Source: Trebouxia sp. TZW2008
Taxonomy: Eukaryota; Chlorophyta; Trebouxiophyceae; Trebouxiales; Trebouxiaceae
Assembly (NCBI GenBank): GCA_002118135.1
Contig: BDIU01000476.1
Coordinates: 1-64,000, forward strand
Direction of reading: 5' to 3'
Length of the DNA stretch: 64,000 bases
In this document: piece after piece, positions 44,801-57,100 of the stretch
How positions within the stretch are numbered: the first letter of the stretch is position 1
How the letters are laid out: every line of letters starts with the position of its first letter
The notes under the pieces: model-generated
Seen by the model: the letters and a program-made list of their open reading frames with translations, nothing else
What the model was told of the DNA's origin: nothing
The model's database searches: none
Program-made: the position numbers and the translations under genes

Positions 44801-47651
44801 GTGAGAGTCTGTGACAGGAACAGACCTGCTGGGCAGCATTGGGCTCTGGTTCTTTTGGCCAGCCAGCTGTCAGAACATTGCCCACCTGCTGCAGCTCGTT
44901 TCAAAAAATTTACACCAGCATGCATGTGAATTTGCAGCATTTAATGGCAACTATGAGCTGTCAGAAGTCATAGATGGTGAGACAAACAGACCTGAAGGGC
45001 AGTGTTTGGCTCAGGGGCCTGAGGCCAGCCAGCCGTCAGGGCACTTCCTGGCTGCTGCAGCTTATGCCTCCAAACGTGCTCGCAGGTGTGAGGGCAGATG
45101 GGTGTGAGCAGCTGCGTCTGCACCTATAGCAGCAATTCATAGCAGCAGTTGATAGCAAGCATTGGAGCATCAGTCAAGTATGAAACTGCCTGATCTTTGT
45201 CCTTGAAGTAGGTCAGGGCAGCTTTGCCCAACAGCTGCATCTACAGTCACACTTTGCCAAGATGCTGGGTGAAAGAAGCAGTTGTGGCAATAGATAGAAT
45301 GCATGTAACTTTTGACACTGAGAAGTATACACCGTAAGCACTGAGGTTTGCCTGGTAAGCAGTAAGTTTGCAGTTCTGACTGACACAAGGCGTGGCAGCT
45401 GAACCTGCAGGGCAGGGTTTTGCTGACTGCTGACAGCCCTTCTGCCTAAGCTAATGGCGTGCAATGAGATCAATACAGCTTGCACTGCACTGCAACTCAG
45501 ATCTGGTCTTTGGATGAGTGTGCAAGGCAGCTGACCTTGATGTATCTACGAACGACGTCCCCGTACGTGCCATGCAATGCGTTCACGCAGGTGATGCTAC
45601 GTGAGAGTTGTCAGCTTGCTCAAGTCAGCACCTTCAATGTTCAAAGTGTACAGATAGCTGACCTCGATGTATCTGTGAACAAGGTCCCTGTGCATGCCAT
45701 GTGGGCCACAGGCAATTCTGTAAGCATCCCGTGCATTTTGAAGGTCGTAGCATCCTGTCTTGAGAGCCTCCTTGAACATCATGTTCTCAAAGGCGGCATG
45801 ACTGAGGTGTACAGCCAGATTCATTTCATTGTCAAAGACCCTGCGTGTGTGCAGGCAGTTTTGTAAGCGTCGCATGCATTCTGTAGATTTTAGCAACCGT
45901 TTGTTTACATCTTGTTGAGTATCAGGCTCTCAAAAAGGCAGCACAATTCAAAGACCCTGCATGTGTGCAGGCAACTTTGTAAGCGTCGATTGCATTCTGT
46001 AGATTGTAGCAACTGTTTGTTAATATCTTGTTGAGTACCAGGCTCTCAAAAAGGCAGCACAAGTCAATCAGATACGCTCTGTTGTCAAAGACCTGCATAC
46101 AGGCAATATCTTAGTTTGCAGCACAGGCTGGAGGTGTGTATAGTCTCGCTCTATGTGCACTTAAGGCAAACACTCTTCAACTGTGCAATTGTTGAAAACT
46201 TTTACAGCTATGACTGCCAGAGCAAGGCTGTTTTGTGCATCTCAGCTGGGTTTCATGCTAGCGTCCATGCACCAACACTCTGCTGTGCATGGGTAAATAT
46301 GATCAGACTTTGTGCAGCTTGTAGAGCTAGATGCAAAAGTGCAACTTCTGCACACAATGTGGGCAATGCCTGGTAGTGCTGCCTGGCAGGATATTGGTTT
46401 GCTGTTTTGCAGAGAAATCACATGTTATCCATACAACTTGTTTCAGTTTTTGGGCTTTAAGACCATGCCTGACCTGTCAGCAAAGGTAGATGCTTCTCCT
46501 GTCCTGAGGTCAGCTGCCAGAACCTCATCATACCACAACAGCTCCTGTAGCATCAACATCAGTAATCACAACTTGTGTCGGTGCGATCAGTGTCCTGTAG
46601 CATCAAACATCATCCACTCAAGTGTAGCCTCTTTGGTAAAGATTGGGGCTGTAATCACTACCTGTTGCTTATTGTTATCACTGTTGCCGATATTGAACAT
46701 ATTGGTGAGTGTCGCGCAACATGCAAAGGTAAACTAGTTGCCACAGCATCCTTTGTGGGGTGACTCATGACTAATCATTGTTATCAACATCACTGCTGAC
46801 GGCTTGAATTTGAGTGCACATAGTCATCGGCATTCAACTTGGAAAGTCAAAGGTGGAATGATAAGCACCTTTGCTCAACACATCGTGAAGAGCACATGAT
46901 GATAGCAATGTGGTTCAAGGTACGAGTGACAAATGCACAAAGTGCTAGCCCCACACAAGCCTGCAGCTGGTAGACTGCCATAGTACAGTAAACTCTCTTT
47001 GTAACGACTGCTTTGGGTACCAAAAGACTTGTCCTTACATCAAGTTGTCCTTACTCAGAGGGATCACTGCAGTCAGAATGCATTGTTTGGTTACCACTGA
47101 CATTAACCTTACATCGAGTGTCATTACAACAAGAATTTACTGTACATGATTTTGGACCTTATCATTGGGGAAGATTCCACTGTTAAAAGCAGCGACATGA
47201 TCATCCTACTGCAGTGAATTGTTGCAGCATTTACACTGAGCACGATGAAAGGGTTGTAAACAACACCACAATCTGGCTTGCAAGCAGCAGCACTTTCAGC
47301 TGTTGCTGGTGTCATCTGGACCTGATGAACAAACTCAGCTCTTGCCTCAACAGGTCCAAGTGACAACAGCAACGGTCGTAAAGCAGCAGCAGCAACAGGC
47401 ACAACAGCGGCCATACCAATTTCACTGCTGCATAGCAGATGTCTTTGAGCACTTGTTCTCAAAGCGTGAGCTACGCCAGGCGGCGGACCAGCAGCAGCAG
47501 CAGCACCGTCTCTAGCACCAGCAGCAATACTGACTGCAGTACTGCATGGAGGAAGCATGCAGCGTACCTCAGTCAAGCAAATGTTGCCTTTGTCAGCAGG
47601 GTTGTGCACAAAGTGGGAAGCTTCATAAATGCCAGCATCACAGCAGCAGCT

Positions 47652-47683
<32 letters not shown>

Positions 47684-50600
47684 TTCAGTGATCAAGCACG
47701 CCCGCGCCCAAGCAGTGTACCTTGGTGAGGCGCAGGATGCCTTTGTCAGCAGTGTCATGCACAAAGTTGGCATCCTCCATGCCGTCTCCAGCATCTGCCA
47801 GGGCCAGCCGCATCCCATCGGCTGTGTACTCCGCCACTGCTTGCGCCAGTGTCTTGAAGTTGCCTACAACAAAGCTTGCGATTTTGAGAACTTGAGGAGA
47901 ATTGAGACACTCTTGCAGTGTGCTGCACAAACTTGACAACCTCCATGCCATCACCAGCATCTGCTAGGGCCAGTCGCATGCCATCGGCTGTGTACTCCGC
48001 CACAGCTTGCGCCAGTGTCTTGAAGTTGCCTACAACAAAGCTTGCAATTTGGAGAATTTGTGGAGAATTAAGACACGCTTGCAATGTGCTGCACAACATT
48101 GGCATCCTCCATACCAGCGCCGGCATCCGCTAGGGCCAGCCTCATGCCATCGGCTGTGTACTCTTCCGCTGCTTGCGCCAGCGTCTTGAAGTTGCCTGCA
48201 TAATGGAGTGTGTAGTAGTCACTACAATGGAAGATGTGCCTACTGCAAAGTGAATGCATGAAGTCACCAGCATCCGCTAGGGCCAGCCTCATGCCATTGG
48301 CTGTGTACTCCGCCACTGCTTGCGCCAGTGTCTTGAAGTTGCCTACAACAAAGCTTGAAATTTTGAGAATTTGTGGAGAATTGAGACACTCTTGCAGTGT
48401 GCTGCACAAAGTTGGCGTCCTCCATGCAATCATCAGCATCTGCTAGGGCCATTCGCATGCCATCAGCTGTGCACTCTGCCACTGCTTCAGCCAGCGTCTT
48501 GAAGTGGCCTGCAACAGAAATCGACAACTTCACGACTACTAGATATTGATGATAGGCTTGCTGCAAAGTCGGTGCATGCCGTCGTCAGCATCTGCCAGGG
48601 CCAGCTAATGCCGCTGGCTGTGTACTCTGCCACTGCTTGAGCAAGCGTCTTAAAGTGGCCTGCAACAGAAATCGACAAGTTCACGACTACTGGATATTGA
48701 TGATAGGCTTGCTGCAAAGTCGGTGCACGCCGTTGTCAGCATCTGCCAGGGCCAGCTAATGCCGCTGGCTGTGTACTCTGCTACTGCTTGAGCCAGCGTT
48801 TTCAAGTTGCCTGCAGCAGGGTCACAAAGTCAACGGGATATACTCCTGCAAATCTCAAGTCAGAAATTGCAGTTGCCTACAGTAGCGCTTGAGAAATTAG
48901 ATGCAGGTGTTGTTGGCATCCTCCATGCAGTCTCCAGCATCTGCTAGGGCCAGCCACATACCATCAGCTGTGTACTCTGCCACTGCCTGGACTAGTGTCT
49001 TGAAGCCTGTACTTTTGCAAGGAAGTCAACGCATGCTCTGTTGTGTCTGCAATACTTGGGCCATTGCCTCAGAGCACACGTATATGAGTGCATGAAGAAT
49101 GAGCTCGTTTCGTCGCCATTGAGTGTAGTCTGTCATGAGAGCTGCAGGCAATGCCACTTCTGAGTACAGAAATTTACAACATGCCCTGTGTATACAATCC
49201 AGATGTGCAGACACCTAAAACATGTTCTCACAAACCAGAAGCAGACCACAAGTCTGACCTGTAGACTTGGACATCTTCTCTCCATTCAGCAGAAGATGTC
49301 CGTTGCAGCGCATGCTTCTGGGCCACCGCTCTGGCTTCTGCTCCCATATGGCTGTGTGATTGTACAGAGCAAAGCTGAGATGGTTGTTGATCAGATCCTT
49401 CCCTGAAGCCTGCGCTCAGGTACAATGTGTCAAAGGCTTGAATGAGCTTACACGCAGGTGCTTAGTGTGTGTGGCGCAAGTTCAATCTCAGCAGGCCCCA
49501 CTTGGCCAGTCTTAGATGGCAGAAGAAGACTTCTCTACTCTGACGCATCTCTTCAATACGTATCAAATAACGGTCATAACAGTCCCCTTTTCTCCCTACT
49601 GGTATGGAAAAATCCATTTTGTCGTAAACATCGTAAGGTTGTGTTTTATGCAAATCCCAACTTATACCAGAGCCACGGGCCATTACACCTGAAAAATCCC
49701 AATCCATCGCTTGATCTGCTGTTACTCTACCGATATCTACAAGTCTTTGTTCCCATATGCGGAATCTGTGGCGGATGCAGGTCAACACAGGAGGCAAAAA
49801 CAACACGACTGCACATCTCAACTTCAAAATAATTCTGGATGGTTACTGCTTTTTTGTACAAATGCTTGCCTTAACCCACGTGCAATCAGACAGAATGTGT
49901 GGCTTGCCTTGGTGTAGTGATAAGCCTGTGCCAGCTCCTGAATTTGCTGCAACGAACGCAACGAAAGGCGTGCGCAAATTAAATGCTTTGCTCACCCTGA
50001 GATCAAATGGGTACCAGAAGTTGAATTCTCGCCTCATGGCTTGTAGGGTCTGCGCCGGGATCTTGCTGTTTTGTGGCTGTGCCCCCTCCAGGAAAATGTA
50101 GTCCCACACCTGTAGCCACGCACCCCACAAATGGTTTCTGAAGAGATCAGACATGCAATGATTCAGTGGAACTGCAATCGTTCTCCTGTCTTTGTTTTTA
50201 ACAAAGCAGATTTTTCCCCAGGTTTCTTGTCAATGATGCAGACTGCTGACAGCATTTGTACAGAGCCTCAAATCTGCCTTGCATGCATGCAATCAAACGA
50301 GATCATGAGTAAAGAACAGCTCGTATTTTGGAGCATCACAGACAGGATGTCATAGGTTCCAAGCACCCAAGTTCAGACAGGACAGTATGACGCTTGAATA
50401 GGATGAGGCCCTGTCAACAGGTGAACTAGCCCAAGCATAAATCAAGATGTTGAAGCATTAGCCTGACAGCCTCAGACGCACCTCGTCTGTGACATCTTGC
50501 GCCTGTATCTGACCATTGCCCTCCCCATACAGGTTACCGGCCTGTAAGAAGTGGGCGACGGTGTAATACGCCATGTAGATGGTGGAGTCTGATAGGGACT

Positions 50601-53600
50601 CTACAAGGTATTGAGGATCCCAAGGAACTCTTGTTCCAAGCCCAAAAGAACGACTGCAGGCCCATTGGTTTAGCCAGCCTAGACAGTGCTCAAACTGGTG
50701 GCGAGCCTCCTCTGAGTAGGTGTTCATCTGCTTCAGACACTGCCTGTGAGCAGCAGGGAGGCATGGCTTGGGGAGGATTCAACAAGGTATTGGGGTTCCA
50801 AGGAATTCTTGTTTCAAGCCCAAAAGAACGACTGCAGGCCCACTGGTTTAGCCGGCCTAGACAGTGCTCAAACTGGCGGCAAGCCTTCTCTGAGTAAGTG
50901 TTCATCTGCTTCAGACACTGCCTGTGAGCAACAAGGCAAAAGTTGTTGGCAAGCGTTTCACGAGGTTTTGGGGTTCCAAGGAACTCTGATACGCAGCCCA
51001 AAAGGAACGACTGCAAGCCCACTGGTTCAGCCAGCCTAGACAGTGCTCGAACTGGTAGCAAGCCTGCCCTGCGTAATTGTTCATCTGCTTCAGACACTGC
51101 CTGTAAGCCACAAGAAGAAAGTTGTTGGCAAGGATGTCACAAGGTACTGAATCTCAAGGCACTTCGGTAGGCTTAGTCTACACGAACGACTGCAGGCCCA
51201 CTGGTTCAGCCAGCCTCGACAGTACTCAAACTGGTGGCGAGCCTCCTCCGAGTAGGTGTTCATCTGCTTCAGACACTGCCTGTAAGCCACAGTAAGAAAG
51301 TTGTTGGCAAGGATGTCACAAGGTACTAGGTCTCAAGGCACTTCGGTAGGCTTAGTCAACATGAACAACTGGAGGCCCACTGGTGTAGTCAGCCTAGACA
51401 GTGTTCAAACTGGTGACGAGCCTCCTCCAAATAGGTGTTCATCTGCTTCAGACACTGCCTGTAGGCAACACAGAGAAAGTGAGCAGCAAGGATTTCACAA
51501 GGTGAGTGATGTCAAAAGTGAAGGATCTTGATGTTACCCCTCTGCGTGACAGATCTGCGAAAACCTTGCTCAGCACACAAGGTGCTGGATCAACTCTGTT
51601 CAAACAGCCACACAAATGCCTGGAGGGCTGGCCTCAAGAGTGATTGCATGCAACTCATTAGCAATAAGCACTCCAGAAGTTCAAGCCCACGAAGCACTGA
51701 GCTGCCTTGCAATTATCAAGAGCAAGCCTTTGTGCCACACGCCTTGCAAGACGGCGTTGGCATGCTCACCCGGATACTTTCGGTGCGCTTCACCATAGGT
51801 GAGGTACCACTGGTCTGTCAGGGCCACCACCTAAGCTAAGATGTGAGGACCTTACGATGCGGTAAACTTCACACTGGCATTCTGGACACCAGCAATGCTT
51901 GATGACAGGCAAACACATGATGCGGATCTGAGCAATCTGGGTGATGCTTTGTGCTGGAAGTATGGCCAACTCACTCCGTCAGATTCTTCCAATGCTCTTC
52001 GCCATAGGTAAGGTACCACTGATCTGTAAGTGCCACCACGCACTCATCCCCTGAGCGGCTCATGACCTGCTTCTCAGGCTCACTGTACAACATTGCCACG
52101 CCCTCCTCAAGAAGCTCCTTTTTGATGATAGCTTTCACATCTGACACCTGCACATATGAACAGCCCTGCCTGACAGACTGCATACTTGACATTTGACACC
52201 TGCAAACTTAGGCAACAGTGGCTTAGCAACAACCTCTGCAAGATGTGACACTTGCAAAGGTGGGCCACTTTTTCCTATTGGTTGCTGGACATCATTACCA
52301 CGCCTTCCTTAAGCAGCTCCTTCTTGATCACAGCCTTCGCATCTGACACCTGCACACATGAACAGCAATTTGTGATGAAGCAGGTCCGTCACATCTGACA
52401 CCTGTAAAACTGGACAGCAGCTTCTGATCAAACAGAATATGTAATCAGAGGATTCATGACACCTGAGCATATCATGACCTGCTTCTCAGGCTGGCTGTAC
52501 AGCATTGCCACGCCCTGCTCAGGCAGCTCCTTCTTGATGATAGCCTTCACATCTGACACCTAATAGGATAAGCAGCAGGGGCTCAGTAGCTGTGTCTTTT
52601 GCTTGTCTCTGTGACACTTGCAATGACTGGCAATAAGTCCCTGTTGCTTACTGTACAGCATTGCCACACCCTGCTCAAGCAGCTTCTGCTTGATCACAGC
52701 AGGACGTCTGACACCTGTAAAAGATGAGCATATTTTTTTGTGTTTTCTACTTGAATGCTGCTCCTGCCCTGATTGAGTTGCTGTAGGACAGACACATGAC
52801 AGTAGTCTCTGTGACACGACATGAGTGAGTTCTTGCCATTTCATCATGCTGTGACACATGTAAGCTGCAGAGACTCCCATTTGCTGTTGTGTCAGACAGT
52901 GCATGCTCATACAAATGCAAGCAGAACACTGAATCAGCTTGGTTTGATGGCCTTGGACACAAAAATAGCAGCTGTACTGAGCCAACAGGAGCAAGGCTGA
53001 ACAGCTTGAAATACAAGTCTTTGGAAAAGGGGCTAGAAAATAGGGACGTGCACCTTTTTGCCTTTGTGGTTACCAACCACCATGACGCCTTCAGTGAATC
53101 CCTTGAGGTACAGGATCTTCTTGGCTTCCTCTAACTTCTTATCTCCTTGAGTCCTGATCTTCATTTCATCACACACCGTCTTGGCTGCCTGATTGCCATA
53201 AGGCGGGATCTCCATGACTGGAATGACCTGCAATTGGCAAACATGCATTCAAGCAGCCATGCACACGACGCTGGTATTTTGGCACAAGTCAAGTCTTGGC
53301 TGCCTAAGTGCCATAAGGCGGAATCTCCATGACTGCAATGACCTGCAATGGGCAAACATGCATTCACGCGCCATGCACATGACGCTGGTGTTTTGGCACA
53401 AGTTAAGTCTTGGCTGCCTGAGCGCCATGAGATAGCCTGACTGGAGAGTGCAATCAGCCATTCACGCAGCCACCTGCATGCTACTCTCACTTCATCGTAC
53501 CTAGTTAGTTGATGGTGTCCTTGCTGTCTGGCAGATCATTGTTGCTGGAATGACTACTCCTAGTCAGATCTTACTTGACAACAGCGACATGCTGAACTCA

Positions 53601-54113
53601 GTCAAACTGCATGTGGGTTGTGCTTAAATCGCAGGAGTTGTATCGCCAGATTGCACTTGACGTGGCATCATGCAGAATTCGGTAAAAAACTTTTACGGGA
53701 GGCCAGGGGAGCCGGGGCCAAGGCCAGCTTACATCATACTCAGTCCATGCATCCTCCACGCCAAACTTTTCACGTAGCTTAGGCTTTGCCTTCAGTTCTT
53801 GCAGAGCTGTGTAGTCATCAGGCGAATCTGATGGGACGCTCGTCACGACACCTGTAAGCAGAAGCACAGCTCAGGGGGTCTTGCTTCCATCAAGGTGTCG
53901 CATCAACTTGTCAGGAAGCAGACCAATATGTTGAGCACTTCTGGCTAATTGCCAAATATGCAGCAGGCAAGTGTGTTCGGCATTGGATGGTGTCAACGTG
54001 AGCAGGGGGTACAAAGCACATGTGTTTGCTTTGTAGCAGAAGACAATCGCAGATGCAGCAAGCATCAAGGCAGCAGCTATGCAAGGGGGGGGGGGGGGGG
54101 GGGGGGGGGGGGT

Positions 54114-54151
<38 letters not shown>

Positions 54152-57100
54152 GTCTGGAAGGGGGCTGGCATGCCCTGTTCAGCAACATCAATAGACAGCA
54201 GCCTAGGGTTTACACAAGGGCATGCACACAGGTTTGACCGCAGAAGGTAGGCGCACTGAAAAGCAGCTGCCACGCGTTTTCAGCAAAAGGCATAACGCCA
54301 GTGAGACGATGCAGCATTAGGGAAACACAGTGAATGAGGGTGTAGTGGTGGGGGGCAGACCTGTGCCTTTGTTCATCTTGATGGTCAGAAGGGGCAGCAC
54401 ATATACTCTGTCATGCGGGGACCTAGGCGCCTGCACACAACGTGCAACTTGTATAAGATCAATGTCTCATCGTCTTTGTACTTGAACTTTGCCGTCTAAC
54501 CCACGCCTGACCCCCAAGACTATAATGTGGAGCGTTCTTATCACACAGACCATTCCCTTCATGCAGCAGAACGCAGCATGCTGTCACCGCTTCGGAACTG
54601 CGCAGCGTTGGACTGGATATGTGAGATTGCATACAGCAATGAAACAGGCTGAAACCTGGACTGAGCAGCTTGTGCCCTCCCAGTTTACACGATCAATGCC
54701 ATACAAGAACAAGACAGGGAAATGCTCTCAGAAAGGTTTCTTCAGTTACCTTCAGGGGCGTTCCAATCAGATCCTGACCAGTGATGCTCAGCAGGCACTC
54801 AGGCTGACCAGTGACAGGCATGCGATCTTGATATGATAGATTCAAAGCTGATCTGTGCGCCATGATGTAGATCTCGTCGTTCAGCCCTCTGAACGCCCCG
54901 TACTGCCCCTCTGGCAGCACCCAACAGTTGGTCTGACCGTACATTGTCTCTGGCCGCAGTGTAGCCGCCATGAAATACACTGGTCCCTGACCCTACAACA
55001 AACATGTATGTAGTAGAATCTGCGGGCTGGCTAGTTTGCCTTTGAAAACCAGAACATCGTGTAGCATGAGCACACAGCAAAGTACTTGTGCTGAGTACTA
55101 CTTGCAGATAGGCTGGTATCCCCCTGACACCCACTGTAACCAATGCTGAGAAGCAATTGCAAAGCCTTCACACAGCGGAACATGATGCATTACTGAACAA
55201 ACAGTATGGACGCTTATTGCAATCCTCACCTGCAGGCTAGCCAGTTTGCCCTTGAGCTCCAGAGCCGCCAGCTTGACCAGTACGTACTCCTGGGGATTGG
55301 CGCCTTCTCCACTGGCACGGTCGTGGTCTGCACAGGGCTGCTTGTCCAAAGGAGAGTACACTGCATACCTGTGTAAATACAAAAACAACATAGAACATTC
55401 ATGTCAACAAATCCTGTATATCAAGAAATAAATCATGCCAACAAAACATTGACAACGTAGGCATACATCTCTATCGCCATGGTCGTGATCTGCACAGGGC
55501 TGCTTGTCCAGCAGGGAACATACTGCATACCTTCGCCCCACTACAGATGTCACCAAGACGCTCACGTAATCAGCACACAGATGTTGAAGGATGCTTGTCA
55601 TTAACAAGGCGGCCATGACACTAGCATTGCACAGCACTTCAAGGGGAAGACATTGATGACAATACATTACACAAATCGACCCAGCTCAATGCTCATGACG
55701 AAGACTAAAACAGCACATGCTAACCAGAAGTCACAGCATAAAACATGTCAATAGATTCCTCACGACATCAGCACAGTACAGCATATGATGACGAGACCAT
55801 GACACTGTAGCTCTTGGCATTTGTATGGTGATACACCGCACAGTAGCATGCATCAAACACAAAAGCATGATGGAGCAGGGTACGGTTTATCCCTACACAC
55901 CCAGCTTTGCCTCTTCAGGGTTCACAAAAGCGACTGTACAGCGCAGACACTTGCAACAGAAAGACAGCCACATACAGGCACAAATGGCCCATACCGTTCA
56001 TCCCTGTAAACCCTGCCTTGCCTCTTCAGAGTTCGGAATTGCCATTGCACGAATGAGTCGTAGTACTGGTTGACATCAGTGGTGATGAATGTGCGGCGCC
56101 AGTCAATGCCGCAGCCCATTGCTGTCATGTCACGCATGGCCAGGGGCGGGAAGTAGCGCAGCCAGTGACTGCTATTCCTGCAGATCATCATACGTACTGG
56201 TTGAGGTGGCTGTTTGCAGCAGACAAATGCACCATCCTATCAGTTCTTGGCTATACCCTGACTTGTCTGTCCAGGGTCCAAAATTGCCACTGCACAAACA
56301 GTTTATGGCGTTTAACGTTAGTGGTGATAAATGTGCGGCGCCAGTCAATGCCGCATCCCATTGCTGTCATGTCACGCATGGCCAGGGGCGGGAAATAGCG
56401 CAGCCAGTGACTGCTATCCTTGCAGGATAGATTGCATGCAGTACACATTTTGGCTGAGGTGAGGATTGTCGGTATGCGTGTGACTGTGGTTGTGATTGAG
56501 GTTGCATTTGCAGTTGCAGTTGCAGTTGCAGTTGCAGTTGCGATTGCGAATGTGAGCTGCTCCTTCTGCATAGCATGATGCATACTATTTGCCGTGACCG
56601 CTCTCCTGCAGGGTGCAATGCATGCTGTTCAAAGTGACTGCTGTTTCTGCAGAGTACAATGCATGCTGGCTGTGGAAGTGCTCTTTCTGCCTGGCACAAT
56701 GCAAGCTGGTAGAAGTGAACGCTCTGTTCCTACAGGGCGCAGTACATGCTGGTGCAGGCAATCAGTTTTCCTGCCGGCATGCTGACTTGAATGACTCATT
56801 AGCTATGCGTGTGTGGCTTGGACCTTGTCGTGCCAGGCTAGCTCGTGTTGATATAATACCTGAAGTGTTCAATTTCAGCTTCAGGGATGCCACTGTCTCG
56901 CAGAATCTCCCATTGCCTTTTGGCTGTGCCCTGTTTGGCTGCTGCCTTGCTCTTCTTCCCCTTAAAGGCTGCTCCAGGCTCTTTTGGAGTCTGCTCAGAG
57001 ACTGCCTCTACCTCTGCTTCTGCAGCCTGAATAAAGCAGAGCAGCCTTTCGTTCATGCATGTGAATTTGTGTAGTTGCTGCTGTGCTCTGCTTCCTTGTG

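Noticed and set aside
47918..48446. Plus-strand frames with [20 protein letters not shown] repeats as a repeat-protein gene
   Set aside because: They are the antisense of the exon 17 copies of the synthetase gene.
47920..49010. CRISPR-like array, because of regular spacing
   Set aside because: The units are 145-195 bases, diverged, and clearly copies of an exon; there are no short identical repeats with unique spacers.
49462..49827. A 121-residue minus-strand frame as a functional nad7 gene or a synthetase exon
   Set aside because: Only the middle is nad7-like. Exons 15 and 16 of the synthetase join in phase without it.
53949..54250. Glycine-rich or proline-rich protein frames
   Set aside because: They come from reading the G tract in three frames; there is no other coding evidence.
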